64,000 nt of DNA from Bog-473 sp963828825 (GCA_963828825.1 CAWHGF010000001.1:248001-312000), one strand, 5' to 3'. Shown: positions 26,183-34,442, numbered from the stretch's first letter. Program-made: numbers and translations. The notes: generated by a model not told the origin, from the letters alone.

Positions 26183-26903
26183 TTAGCCCAAGGCGATTCT
26201 CTCGAGCAGGTCGGCGGTCTCGTCCGGCGCGGCGAGCATCATGTCGTGCCCGCATTGGAGATCGTGGGTCTCCCAACCGGCGGCGAGTGCGGCCTCAGCG
26301 AAGCGTCCGAGGCTGGGCAGCGGTGGGCTGGAGTGGGACACATACACCTTGCGCAGCCGACCGAGTGGCCCGGGGTCGAATTCGAGTGGGTTCCGTCTGG
26401 CACCGGAACGGGAAGTCGGTCAGGCGCGCGCCGACCCGGTCGCGCTCGGCGGCGTCCCGCACGCCCCACTGCTCCAAGAAGGCATCCGATGCCGGGAGGA
26501 ACCAGCCTTGCCCGGCCTCGGCCACCTGCCGAAGGTAGCGCTCGGCAACCTCCGGCGGCTCGACATCCAGGAGGTTCTGGCCCGGGGCCGTGATGAACGC
26601 CCCGAGGTACACGACCGACGCCAGCCGCTCCCCGGCGCGCTCGGCCAGCGGACCGGCCAGGATGCCGGCATAGCTGTGCAGGACCAGGTGGACCTCGGAA
26701 AGGTCCTCGAACCAGAGGAGGTCGTCGATGTCCGCGATGTGGGTCGCCACACCCACCGTCGGGGTGAGGCCGCCCCGGCGATCACCCTGTCCGGTCAGGG
26801 TGGGACGGTGGACGTCGTGCCCTCGTTGCCCCAGCCGGCGCTGTACGTCGCGCCAGCACCAGCCGCCGTGCATGGCGCCGTGGACGAGTACGAATGTGGC
26901 CAC
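26183..26903 (-). pseudogene. Alpha/beta hydrolase with frameshift near its C-terminus
   Basis: From the ATG at 26903, FVLVHGAMHGGWCW and LVLHSYAGILAG (the nucleophile elbow, with Ser in HSYAG) identify an esterase/acyltransferase-like alpha/beta hydrolase resembling salicylate-esterase-type proteins. The frame breaks after RCQTEP at about 26388-26390. In the next frame the normal ending follows: LEFDPGPLGRL, KVYVSHSSPPLPSLGRFAE, and the catalytic-His segment CGHDMMLAAPDETADLLERI, with a TAA at 26185-26183. Removing one G from the GGG on the plus strand restores TEPLEFDP and about 240 residues. Without the correction the enzyme would lack its catalytic His. Confidence 0.82.
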
Positions 26904-26996
26904 CGCGACTCCTCTCTGTGTCGGCCCGGAGCGTCCGTGTCGGCCCGGAGCGCCGGCCGCGCGATCGGGTCGGCCGCGGCCGGCGGGACCAGGTCG

Positions 26997-27626
26997 TCAT
27001 ACCAGGGCGGCGCCGTGTGTCAGGGCCGTGCGGAGCGCTCGGAATCCCTCCGACGTCTGTTCCACGAACTCGTCGTCGCGAGCCGGAACGCCCTGCTGGA
27101 GCCAGGTGAGCGTCGTCTCGACGAGCCAACCGAAGAGGGCCTCGGAGTGCCAGGCATCGAGGAGCTCGTCGCCGGTGTCGAGCTCGCTGAGCTGGCGCAC
27201 AACGGACACCGACACCGAGCGCAGCTCGGCGGCGTACGCCGCGAACTGGGGTTCTCGCGCCGCATGGCGCCACAACAGCGTGAAGGCGGCAGGATCCTTC
27301 CGGGCCACGGTCAAGAGGGTCCGGGGGCCGAGTCCCGGGTGCGTCGGCCTGGCCAATTCCGCGCGCAATTGCACGCCGAGGTCGTCGAAGACCTGTTGGA
27401 GGAGCTCCCGGTAGAGCTCTTCCTTCGACCCGAAGTGCCGGTAGACGATCAGCTTGGTGACCCCGCAGGCAGAGGCCACGTCCTCCATGGAGGTGTCGGC
27501 GAATCCGGACGAGGCGAATGCCAGCGCAGCCCCGTGCAGGATGGCGGCACGCCGCTCGGCTCGTGGTAGCAGCTTGCTCTCGGTCTGTATACGGGTCAGT
27601 ATATACCAGCGAGTTACAGCGGGCAT
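26997..27626 (-). CDS. TetR-family regulator divergent from the LLM pair
   Basis: A 209-residue TetR protein with the helix-turn-helix SMEDVASACGVTKLIVYRHFG preceded by AAILHGAALAFASSGFADT, and a helical C-terminal domain. The ATG at 27626 is the last plausible start before the conserved helix, though no good ribosome site precedes it and it overlaps the presumed promoter region of the divergent gene at 27646. The palindrome at 27588-27603 lies within its leader or first codons, fitting autorepression together with repression of the divergent pair. Confidence 0.87.
   Translation of the reverse strand: MPAVTRWYILTRIQTESKLLPRAERRAAILHGAALAFASSGFADTSMEDVASACGVTKLIVYRHFGSKEELYRELLQQVFDDLGVQLRAELARPTHPGLGPRTLLTVARKDPAAFTLLWRHAAREPQFAAYAAELRSVSVSVVRQLSELDTGDELLDAWHSEALFGWLVETTLTWLQQGVPARDDEFVEQTSEGFRALRTALTHGAALV
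27588..27603. promoter_or_regulatory. TetR operator candidate
   Basis: TATAC-GGGTCA-GTATA is a 5-bp-arm inverted repeat in the only AT-rich patch between the divergent tetR and the 27646 gene; an overlapping GTATATAC adds further symmetry. It is 43 bases upstream of the plus-strand ATG, a suitable place to cover a promoter. Confidence 0.5.
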
Positions 27627-27645
27627 GTCCCGGGAAGGAGCAGCC

Positions 27646-28680
27646 ATGGGCACGGCGCAGGTCGAGTTCACCGAGGAGGAGCTCCTGGCCGACCTGACGG
27701 TCGCCGAGCCGCTCATCGCCGGCGGCGTGCGGTGTCACGGCGGCTTCGACGAGGACGGCCGGTACGTCTCGCCGCGGACCAGGTTCCGGTTGCCCGCGAT
27801 CTCCGCGTGGGGCGAGCAGAACAGCGCGCGGTTCTGCAGCGAGCTGATCGACGTCCCGCTCGAATGGTGGGAGCGCTCGTTCCCCAATGTCGAGCAGGCC
27901 CGTTTCCTCATCCGTGCCGGCGTCCCCGAGCCGCTGATGGCGACATTGACCCGGATCGGGACGGTCGAGGGATACGGCGCCAACATCCGCCTCTTGCAGC
28001 CCAAGAACCTGCAGCGCTACTTCGTGGAGGACATCGACGGGACTGCCGTCGATCACCTCGGTCGCGGGCTGTTCGAGGCGCACGGACGCGACGAGGCCGG
28101 CTGGGACGAGGAGGCCGGTCACAAGGACATGTGGTTCGCCGCCCGCGACATCGCCTTCGAGCGGTCGTGCGAGGAGCTCGACATCGAGGCGATGTTGACC
28201 CGGATGGGATTCGGTCCGGGCCGTCCGGGTGCCGATGCCGTCCGTCTGCTGCCGGACGACATCCCCCGTGACCTCGAGATGATGGTCTCGTTGATGGTCC
28301 GCGTCCTCTTCATTGAGATCTCGGCGTTCCACACCTTTGCCTGGGCGGAGGAATGGATGTCCGATGCCGATCTCGTGGCGGGCGACGGAGAGGCCGCCCG
28401 GCTCGTGGGGTTCATCAGGGCCGACGAGTCACCGCACGTCGGCTATCTGCGTACGGCGCTCACTGAGATGCGAGATCGCACCTGGCGGGGTGAAGGGGGG
28501 CGCCTCCACGCGGGCACCGACATGATCGGGCGGATCTGGGACCCGCTCCTCGCCCACAGCCTCGGCCCTGTACGCGACGAGGGCCGGCGCGGGGCCCTGG
28601 CCGAGGTGGAGTTCTGGTGCGCGCAGCGCACGAACGGGGCGGACATCCTGGCCGAGTTCCAGTCGCTCGGTGCTGCATGA
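27646..28680 (+). CDS. Unrecognised His/Glu-rich protein, possible metal-dependent oxygenase partner
   Basis: A 344-residue soluble protein I cannot assign. The second half is helical and rich in carboxylate/His pairs: DEEAGHKDMWFAARD, VLFIEISAFHTFAWAEEW and RADESPHVGYLRTAL. Two E-x-x-H motifs (EAGH, ESPH) plus further Glu residues are compatible with a ferritin-like or heme-oxygenase-like diiron site, but spacing does not match a family I can name, so this is inference. The ATG at 27646 has AAGGAG six bases upstream. Its stop overlaps the start of the LLM oxidoreductase (ATGA), so the two proteins are made together, under the divergent TetR. Confidence 0.7.
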   Translation: MGTAQVEFTEEELLADLTVAEPLIAGGVRCHGGFDEDGRYVSPRTRFRLPAISAWGEQNSARFCSELIDVPLEWWERSFPNVEQARFLIRAGVPEPLMATLTRIGTVEGYGANIRLLQPKNLQRYFVEDIDGTAVDHLGRGLFEAHGRDEAGWDEEAGHKDMWFAARDIAFERSCEELDIEAMLTRMGFGPGRPGADAVRLLPDDIPRDLEMMVSLMVRVLFIEISAFHTFAWAEEWMSDADLVAGDGEAARLVGFIRADESPHVGYLRTALTEMRDRTWRGEGGRLHAGTDMIGRIWDPLLAHSLGPVRDEGRRGALAEVEFWCAQRTNGADILAEFQSLGAA

Positions 28681-30041
28681 AGTTCGGGGTCTTCTACGAG
28701 CACCAGCTACCCCGCCCCTGGGAGGAGGACTCCGAGTACCGCCTCTTGCAGGACGCCCTCGAGCAGGTCGAGCTGGCCGACCGCCTCGGGTTCGACGTGG
28801 TGTGGGAGGTCGAGCATCACTTCCTGGAGGAGTACAGCCATTCCTCGGCCCCCGAGGTGTTCCTCGGCGCGTGCAGCCAAAGGACCAAGGACATCAGGCT
28901 CGGTCACGGGATCATCCAGACCGCGCCGGGCTACAACCACCCCGCCCGGACGGCCGAGCGGGTGGCCACCCTCGACCTCCTTTCCGGCGGACGGGTGGAA
29001 TTCGGCTCCGGGGAGTCGGGCTCGGAGGCGGAGCTCGGAGGCTTCCAGGTTGATCCGGCGACCAAACGCGACGCGTGGCTCGAGGGGCTGCAGGTCACGC
29101 TGCGGTGCATGACCGAGACCCCGTTCACCGGCATCGACGGCCGCTTCGTGAAGATGCCACCGCGCAACGTCGTACCCAAGCCCATGCAACGGCCGCATCC
29201 TCCGCTGTGGGTGGCGTGCTCACGTCGGGACACCATCCTGTTGGCGGCCGAGAAGGGGATCGGCGCCCTCACCTTCGCGTTCATCGATCCGGAGGAAGCG
29301 CAGAAATGGGTGTCCGACTACGAGCAGACCCTCGCTGAGCGCTGTGTCCCGGTCGGACTGGCCGTGAACCCCAACATCGCCTGCGTGACGCAAATGATGT
29401 GTCACCCCGACGAGAAGGTGGCGCTCGACCGCGGCCTGGAGGGAGGGAACTTCTTCGGGTACTCGCTCGGTCACTACTACGTCTTCGGGGAGCACCGACC
29501 CGGCTCGACCGACGTCTGGACGGAGTTCCTCGACCGGCGCGGCGAGCAGGGCTACTCGCCCGAGATCGAGACCGCACTGCGCCAGGAGCGCCTCGGAGCC
29601 AAGCTGGCAGGCGGTGACCGGACCGGGCTGCGCGGTGCCACAGGGAGCCCGCAACAGGTGCGCGAGTACCTCCAGCGATTCGAGCGGGCGGGCGTCGACC
29701 AGGTCATCTTCGTGCTGCAGGCCGGCAAGAACCGTCATGAGCACATCTGCGAATCACTCGAGCTGTTCGGCCGCGAGGTGCTCCCCGCCTTCAAGGAGCG
29801 CGATGAGGCCCAGGTGCGGGCCAAGGTGGCGCGGCTCGGGCCGGCGCTCGATGCCGCGCTCGAGCGGCGGGACCGCGCGCCGGGGCCACCCTTGCTCCCA
29901 GCGGACTATTCGTTCCCGGCCATGCCCCGACGCTGGGCCGATGAGACGGGAAGCGAAGAGATCCGGGAGTGGCTCGAGCACTTCGCCGACGCCCGAGCCA
30001 AGGGCATCAGAGAAGAAGGGCTCGGGATCCTCGGCAACTGA
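28677..30041 (+). CDS. LLM-class (luciferase-like) flavin-dependent oxidoreductase with C-terminal extension
   Basis: A 454-residue TIM-barrel enzyme using FMN or F420. MKFGVFYEHQLPRPW opens the first strand; HHFLEEYSHSSAPEVFLGA, GHGIIQTAPGYNHPARTAER, LLSGGRVEFGSGESGSEAEL and PPLWVACSRRDT are standard bacterial-luciferase-family blocks. The barrel seems to end around residue 370 with QVIFVLQAGKN. About 80 more residues follow, Ala/Arg/Glu-rich and including PADYSFPAMPRRWADETGS, longer than the usual 330-350 residues. Translation is coupled to the upstream His/Glu-rich protein through ATGA. The pair may act as an oxygenase and partner on an unknown substrate. Confidence 0.88.
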   Translation: MKFGVFYEHQLPRPWEEDSEYRLLQDALEQVELADRLGFDVVWEVEHHFLEEYSHSSAPEVFLGACSQRTKDIRLGHGIIQTAPGYNHPARTAERVATLDLLSGGRVEFGSGESGSEAELGGFQVDPATKRDAWLEGLQVTLRCMTETPFTGIDGRFVKMPPRNVVPKPMQRPHPPLWVACSRRDTILLAAEKGIGALTFAFIDPEEAQKWVSDYEQTLAERCVPVGLAVNPNIACVTQMMCHPDEKVALDRGLEGGNFFGYSLGHYYVFGEHRPGSTDVWTEFLDRRGEQGYSPEIETALRQERLGAKLAGGDRTGLRGATGSPQQVREYLQRFERAGVDQVIFVLQAGKNRHEHICESLELFGREVLPAFKERDEAQVRAKVARLGPALDAALERRDRAPGPPLLPADYSFPAMPRRWADETGSEEIREWLEHFADARAKGIREEGLGILGN

Positions 30042-30144
30042 GCGACTGAAGGGCCCCCGGGGCCGTTCCCGTCCTGGATGGCTCTTGGCCGAATCGGGTC
30101 GTCTCCTGCACCAGTGGAGCCGCGCATCGTCCACCGTGCGGACG

Positions 30145-30161
30145 ATACCCTATAGGGGTAT
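30145..30161. promoter_or_regulatory. CsoR-type copper operator
   Basis: ATACCC-TATA-GGGGTAT, a G/C tract pair around an AT core, matches the known style of CsoR/RcnR-family sites (TACCC...GGGTA). It lies 22 bases upstream of csoR, where it would control the csoR-permease unit. Confidence 0.7.
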
Positions 30162-30183
30162 TGGGTACGACGATCGGAGGACC

Positions 30184-30468
30184 ATGCGACCGGGTTACAT
30201 CGAAAGCAAGGACGCCATTCAGAAGCGCCTCCGGAGGGTGGAAGGGCAGGTCAGGGGTCTGCAGCGCATGGTCGAAGAGGACCGGTACTGCATCGACATC
30301 CTGGAGCAGGTGTCCGCGGCGACCAAGGCCCTCCAAGCGGTGGCCCTGGAGCTGCTCGACGACCACCTCGCCCACTGTGTGTCTGACGCCGTGCATCAGG
30401 GCGGGAACGAAGCGACCGAGAAGCTCAACGAGGCCTCCGCGGCCATCGGCCGGCTCGTTCGCTCCTGA
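30184..30468 (+). CDS. csoR: Copper-sensing repressor CsoR
   Basis: A 94-residue all-helical repressor that releases DNA on binding Cu(I). The family motif KRLRRVEGQVRGLQRMVEED is present, and the three copper ligands fall at Cys36 (RYCIDIL), His61 and Cys65 (HLAHC), the same numbering as in the characterised mycobacterial CsoR. GGAGG sits before the ATG. A CsoR-type site lies in its leader, and the metal permease starts six bases after its stop, so it regulates its own operon. The similar FrmR/RcnR groups have other ligand patterns, so the copper assignment is well supported. Confidence 0.92.
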   Translation: MRPGYIESKDAIQKRLRRVEGQVRGLQRMVEEDRYCIDILEQVSAATKALQAVALELLDDHLAHCVSDAVHQGGNEATEKLNEASAAIGRLVRS

Positions 30469-30473
30469 TTCCG

Positions 30474-31796
30474 ATGGTTGCAACGGCCACCGTGCTGGTG
30501 GACATCGGCCGATCGCTGCGGGAGGGCTTCTTCATGTTCTGGGAGACCCTCTGGCCTCTCGTCCTGGGGTTCGGACTGGCCGGAGCGGTGCAGGCCTTCG
30601 TGAGCCGCGACAGCATGCGGCAGCGGCTCGGCGACCACCGGGCCCCGGCCGTCCTGCGGGCCTCGGGGTACGGAATGGTGTCATCCTCGTGCTCCTACGC
30701 GGCGTCCGCCATGGCGAAGTCGCTCTTCATGAAGGGAGCCGACTTCATCGCCTCCATGGTCTTCATGTTCGCGTCGACCAACCTGGTCATCGAGTTGGGG
30801 ATCGTCCTCGTCGTGCTCATGGGTTGGCAGTTCGCCGTCAGCGAATTCGTCGGGGGCGGCATCATGATCGTCCTCCTCGCCACGCTGGGGGCGCTGTGGT
30901 TGCGCGGGCGCCTGGTGGTGCAGGCCCGTGAACGTCTGCACGCGTCGGAGGACAACCCCGAACACCAGCACGGATCAGTCGCCGACGAGCAAGCCGGGCA
31001 GCTGTCGCTGCGGGTCCGGCTGAAGTCGGTCGCCGGCTGGGCCGACAGCGCGACCTACACCATGTCCGACCTGACCATGGTGCGGCGAGAATTGGTCATC
31101 GGCTACACCGTGGCTGGTTTCCTGGCGGTGTTGGTTCCCACGTCGGTCTGGCAGGCAGTCTTCATCACCGGACACGGGTTCTGGACGAGCGTCGAGAACG
31201 CCATCGTCGGCCCCTTCATCGCCATCATCAGTTTCGTCTGCTCCATCGGCAACGTGCCCCTGGCGGCGGCCCTGTGGAAGGGAGGCATCTCCTTCGGGGG
31301 CGTCATCGCGTTCATCTTCGCCGACCTGATCGCGTTCCCGCTCCTTCTGATCTATCGCCGCTACTACGGGACACGGTTGATGCTCCGGATGCTCATGGTG
31401 TTCTGGGCCCTCATGTCAACGGCCGGACTCCTCACCGAGCTGATCTTTCGTGCGGCCGGCTTGGTGCCCACAGTGCGGCCGACCACCTTGGCCCCGGCGC
31501 GCTTCTCCTGGAACTACACCACCTATCTGAACCTTGTCTTCCTGGTGCTCTTCGGTGTCCTGTACTGGATCTACCGCAATCGCGAGCGGCTGGGTGGGGG
31601 AGACCGCTACGCGCGGGACCCGGTGTGCGGCATGCAGGTGGAGACGGCACAGGCGCCGGCGTCGCGTGAGCACAACGGCGAGCGGCACTACTTCTGCTCC
31701 GACCGCTGTGCGGAGCGCTTCGAGGCCGATCGCGACAGGGACGATCACGCGACACGACGAGGCAGGGAGAGCCCAGCAACCAGAGCGCATCCTTGA
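30474..31796 (+). CDS. Heavy-metal permease (SO_0444/ArsP-type) fused to a YHS domain
   Basis: A 440-residue inner-membrane permease. About eight to ten hydrophobic helices include ASGYGMVSSSCSYAASAMAK with vicinal cysteines and SIGNVPLAAALWKGGISFGG, typical of the UPF0718/SO_0444 permeases linked to Cu/Zn or arsenic export. After the last helix (near residue 370) comes a YHS metal-binding domain, DPVCGMQVE with Cys385 and YFCSDRC with Cys408 and Cys412, probably a cytosolic copper acceptor. It follows csoR by six bases, so a copper export role is likely. The two halves occur separately elsewhere; here they are one polypeptide. Confidence 0.88.
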   Translation: MVATATVLVDIGRSLREGFFMFWETLWPLVLGFGLAGAVQAFVSRDSMRQRLGDHRAPAVLRASGYGMVSSSCSYAASAMAKSLFMKGADFIASMVFMFASTNLVIELGIVLVVLMGWQFAVSEFVGGGIMIVLLATLGALWLRGRLVVQARERLHASEDNPEHQHGSVADEQAGQLSLRVRLKSVAGWADSATYTMSDLTMVRRELVIGYTVAGFLAVLVPTSVWQAVFITGHGFWTSVENAIVGPFIAIISFVCSIGNVPLAAALWKGGISFGGVIAFIFADLIAFPLLLIYRRYYGTRLMLRMLMVFWALMSTAGLLTELIFRAAGLVPTVRPTTLAPARFSWNYTTYLNLVFLVLFGVLYWIYRNRERLGGGDRYARDPVCGMQVETAQAPASREHNGERHYFCSDRCAERFEADRDRDDHATRRGRESPATRAHP

Positions 31797-31815
31797 TCAG
31801 CTGGACAGATCGTCG

Positions 31816-31839
31816 CCTCGGGGCGGATGAGCCCCGAGG
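31816..31839 (+). terminator. Stem-loop after the permease gene
   Basis: CCTCGGGGC and GCCCCGAGG form a perfect 9-bp stem with a six-base loop, 20 bases after the permease stop. No T-run follows, so it is a GC hairpin of the kind often seen at actinobacterial 3' ends, not a canonical intrinsic terminator. Confidence 0.5.
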
Positions 31840-31929
31840 ACGCCGACGCCCTCGTTGGACCAGGTGCGCGAGGGGGAGCACTCGGCCGAACTCCGCGCGC
31901 CCATCGGGGACGCGTGGACAGGGAAGGCC

Positions 31930-32019
31930 TCACATGCCGAGGAGGTCGTAGAAGGTGAGCCGACGACCGCGGCAACGGCCGACCTGTCGAGCTGTCGTCT
32001 CAGCAGCTCGCGTGTTCAT
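31930..32019 (-). CDS. Possible 29-aa basic peptide downstream of the acidic small protein
   Basis: An ATG at 32019, 15 bases after the stop of the small acidic gene, opens a 29-codon frame ending GRRLTFYDLLGM before a TGA. The peptide is Arg-rich with an aromatic-hydrophobic end, in contrast to its highly acidic neighbour. No ribosome-binding site is visible, and short frames are common by chance, so this is a weak candidate. The remaining sequence from 31840 to 31929 shows nothing else. Confidence 0.2.
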   Translation of the reverse strand: MNTRAAETTARQVGRCRGRRLTFYDLLGM

Positions 32020-32034
32020 GGCGGAGAGCCACGT

Positions 32035-32268
32035 TCATTTGATCTCGCCCTCCCCCTTGATCTCGGCGCCGATCTTCCCCGTCTCACGCTCGTGCTGGGA
32101 GACCCCGGGCTCGAGGGTGTTGGCCTCGGCAGCGGCTTCCTCGTCGGGCGTCGGCATCCGGTCGGCCGTATGGGCCGCCGTGGCCTCCAGGCCCTCTTCG
32201 TCCTTCGTCGCCTCCTGCACCTCGGCGTCCGGGCCACCACCCGGCCGGTTGCTGGATCCTTCGGTCAT
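32035..32268 (-). CDS. Small acidic conserved hypothetical protein
   Basis: A 77-residue hydrophilic protein with strongly acidic Ala/Glu composition. The middle contains DRMPTPDEEAAAEAN and the end HERETGKIGAEIKGEGEIK; endings of the GA-x-IKGEGEI type recur in small actinobacterial proteins of unknown function, as far as I recall. The ATG at 32268 has GGAGG five bases upstream; a longer reading from 32319 adds residues unlike this family. No membrane segment or signal. It is divergent from the oxidoreductase gene at 32452. Function unknown. Confidence 0.75.
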   Translation of the reverse strand: MTEGSSNRPGGGPDAEVQEATKDEEGLEATAAHTADRMPTPDEEAAAEANTLEPGVSQHERETGKIGAEIKGEGEIK

Positions 32269-32451
32269 GGTCCCTCCTTCGGTCCTGACAGGAAGATTGC
32301 CAAATGCCACCGTCTCCAATCATGTGGCGCATATCGAGGCGCCGCCGTGGCGTCGGTTACCCCATCCGAGCGGTCCCGCGGGCCATGCGACGTCAGCGGG
32401 ATCGACGACCGAAGCAGCCGGATCCGCCGGGGGTCACTACAGTCCCGTCCG

Positions 32452-34014
32452 ATGAGTGACTACGACGCCATTGTGATTGGAGCGGGTCACAACGGCCTGA
32501 CCGCCGCGACGGTCATGGCCCGCGGGGGCCTGCGGGTCCTGTGCCTCGAGAAGAACCACTTCATCGGCGGCATGGCCTCGACGACCGAGCTCATCCGGGG
32601 CTACCGCTTCGAGTTGGCCGGCTCCATCCAGTTTCCGGTGCCGAACCAGATCTTCGAGGACCTCGAACTCGGGGCGTGCCCCATTTACGAACCGGAGGTC
32701 CAGTCGGCCAGCATCAGCGAGGACGGTCAGCCGCCGATCTTCCTCTATTCGGACCCGGCACGGCTCTTGGAGCATCTCGGCGAGACGATCGGGATCGAGG
32801 CCGTGCTCGGGATGGCCGAGGTGGCGGCGTGGGCCGAGGCACCCGCACGCGCCATCGGCCGCTTCGACGTGCGCACGCCACCGAAGTCCCTGGACGAGAT
32901 GTGGGAGTGCGCCACCAACGAGGCCGAGCGCGAGGCCATCCGGACCGCCATGTTCGGGAGCGTCATGGATGTCGTCGACCGCTACCTCCCCGACCGGTCC
33001 AAGCACGCGCCCGTGCGCAGCATGCTGGCGTTCCTCGCCGTCAACTCGACCTTCCGGGGCCCCTTCTCCCCCGGGAGCGCCCTCTGTCTCGCCTTCGCGC
33101 TGGCGTCGCCGGGAACAGCGACGATGTCGAAGGTCCGGGGCGGCCTGGGCACCATCGCCGACCACCTGGCCCGGCTGTTCGAGCAGCACGGGGGTGAGCT
33201 GCGTCGCCACGCCAAGGTGTCCCGCATCGTCGTCGAGATGGGCGCGGTCAGGGGCGTCGAGCTGGGAGAGGGCGAGGTCGCGACCGCTCCCGTCGTCGTG
33301 TCCAATCTGGACCCGACCACGACGTTCACCCACCTGCTCGACGCCGACGCCCTCCCCGAGGCCTTTGCCCGCCGGATTGGCGCCATCGACCACCGTGCGG
33401 CCTATTTCCAGGCCCACTTCGCACTGCGCGGACTGCCCGAGTACCGCGCCCCGTACGACGCGTTGAACGACACCACGCTGGGGCGCAACGTCACGTTCTT
33501 CGGTACGGCAGAGCAGATGCAGCGGGATTTCGAAGGGTGCGTGCGGGGCGAGGTCCCCTCTTCCCCGAGCTTCAACCTCCAGATCCCCTCGCTCGACGAC
33601 CCGACTCTCGCTCCCGACGGGATGCACGCCGCCAGCAGCTTCGCCTTCTACCTCCCGATCGCTGATCGTGAGACGCAGGGCCGGCTCCGCGACGAGATGG
33701 CGGAGCGGATCGTGGCAAAGATCGCCTCGGCGGCCCCGAACTTCCCGGACCTCATCGAACGCCAGCTCAACTACCCCGCCTACACGTATGAGTTGATGTT
33801 CGGGTGTGAGGGCGGGGACTTCACGCACGGTCTGCTCCAGCCCGAGTTCATGGGGCCGTTCCGGCCGGGACCGACGGGGTGGCCGGACGCGCCCGTGCCC
33901 GTGGAGGGGCTCTACCTGTGTGGGGCCGGGTGCCACGGTGGGCCGGGAGTCACGTTCATTCCCGGCTACAACTGCGGCTATGCCGTTCTCGATGCTGCCA
34001 GCGACCCGTTGTAG
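32452..34014 (+). CDS. FAD-dependent oxidoreductase, PYROXD2/phytoene desaturase-like
   Basis: A 520-residue flavoprotein of the amine oxidase/CrtI superfamily. The FAD-binding fingerprint VIGAGHNGL (residues 8-16) with Glu at the end of the second strand (LCLEKNHFIGG) is clear, and the C-terminal FAD motif is VEGLYLCGAGCHGGPGVTFIPG. The central domain resembles PYROXD2-type proteins more than true phytoene desaturases, and no carotenoid genes are nearby, so the substrate is unknown. The ATG at 32452 is the first before the fingerprint. Its last 37 bases overlap, antisense, the end of the DUF2834 gene. Confidence 0.88.
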   Translation: MSDYDAIVIGAGHNGLTAATVMARGGLRVLCLEKNHFIGGMASTTELIRGYRFELAGSIQFPVPNQIFEDLELGACPIYEPEVQSASISEDGQPPIFLYSDPARLLEHLGETIGIEAVLGMAEVAAWAEAPARAIGRFDVRTPPKSLDEMWECATNEAEREAIRTAMFGSVMDVVDRYLPDRSKHAPVRSMLAFLAVNSTFRGPFSPGSALCLAFALASPGTATMSKVRGGLGTIADHLARLFEQHGGELRRHAKVSRIVVEMGAVRGVELGEGEVATAPVVVSNLDPTTTFTHLLDADALPEAFARRIGAIDHRAAYFQAHFALRGLPEYRAPYDALNDTTLGRNVTFFGTAEQMQRDFEGCVRGEVPSSPSFNLQIPSLDDPTLAPDGMHAASSFAFYLPIADRETQGRLRDEMAERIVAKIASAAPNFPDLIERQLNYPAYTYELMFGCEGGDFTHGLLQPEFMGPFRPGPTGWPDAPVPVEGLYLCGAGCHGGPGVTFIPGYNCGYAVLDAASDPL

Positions 34015-34442
34015 CGCAGCTGGCGCTCCATGAAGGCGAGGAAGAACGCCACGGAGAAGGCCAGACTCGTGAACAGGCTCATCACGAAGAAGATCCAGGC
34101 CCACTGCAGTCCCCGGCGCCTGCCCTCGGTGATGGTCCAAAGCGGGAGCAGGACCAGGTTCATGATCGTGTAGTCCTGGGCGGCGGAGTCCGAGGCCCAG
34201 TTCGTGAACAGCATCTTGACGTAGTTGTCGTAGCTGGCCCGGTGGCCGTAGAGGTGGACATAGCGCACGTTGAAGTACCAGCCGAGGAGCAACGAGCACA
34301 CACCGACGGCGTAGTAGATCCCCTCCAGCGGCGACACGGGGCCGGTCCCGCCTCCCGTGAAGAGCCGGCGGTTGGCCGCGAATGCGGCCACCGTGCTCGC
34401 GATACCGAGAACCCCGTAGAACACCAGAGAAGCAGTCACCAT
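33978..34442 (-). CDS. DUF2834 membrane protein
   Basis: A 154-residue membrane protein with about four hydrophobic segments: MVTASLVFYGVLGIASTVAA at the start, GIYYAVGVCSLLLGWYFNV, TIMNLVLLPLWTI, and WAWIFFVMSLFTSLAFSVAFF. The block SDSAAQDYTIMN and the basic loop TEGRRRGLQ between the last helices fit the DUF2834 family. The C-terminal dozen residues are encoded opposite the end of the PYROXD2-like gene and look unconserved. No function is known for the family, and its neighbours give no clue. Confidence 0.8.
   Translation of the reverse strand: MVTASLVFYGVLGIASTVAAFAANRRLFTGGGTGPVSPLEGIYYAVGVCSLLLGWYFNVRYVHLYGHRASYDNYVKMLFTNWASDSAAQDYTIMNLVLLPLWTITEGRRRGLQWAWIFFVMSLFTSLAFSVAFFLAFMERQLRYNGSLAASRTA

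Noticed and set aside
24154..26538. A 794-codon plus-strand frame opposite the MMPL gene
   Set aside because: Gln/Glu/Asp/Arg-rich shadow of the MMPL reading frame, with no hydrophobic segments or motifs.
31618..31740. The YHS segment as a separate gene
   Set aside because: It is in frame with the permease, with no internal start or ribosome site, so it is the C-terminal domain of the same protein.
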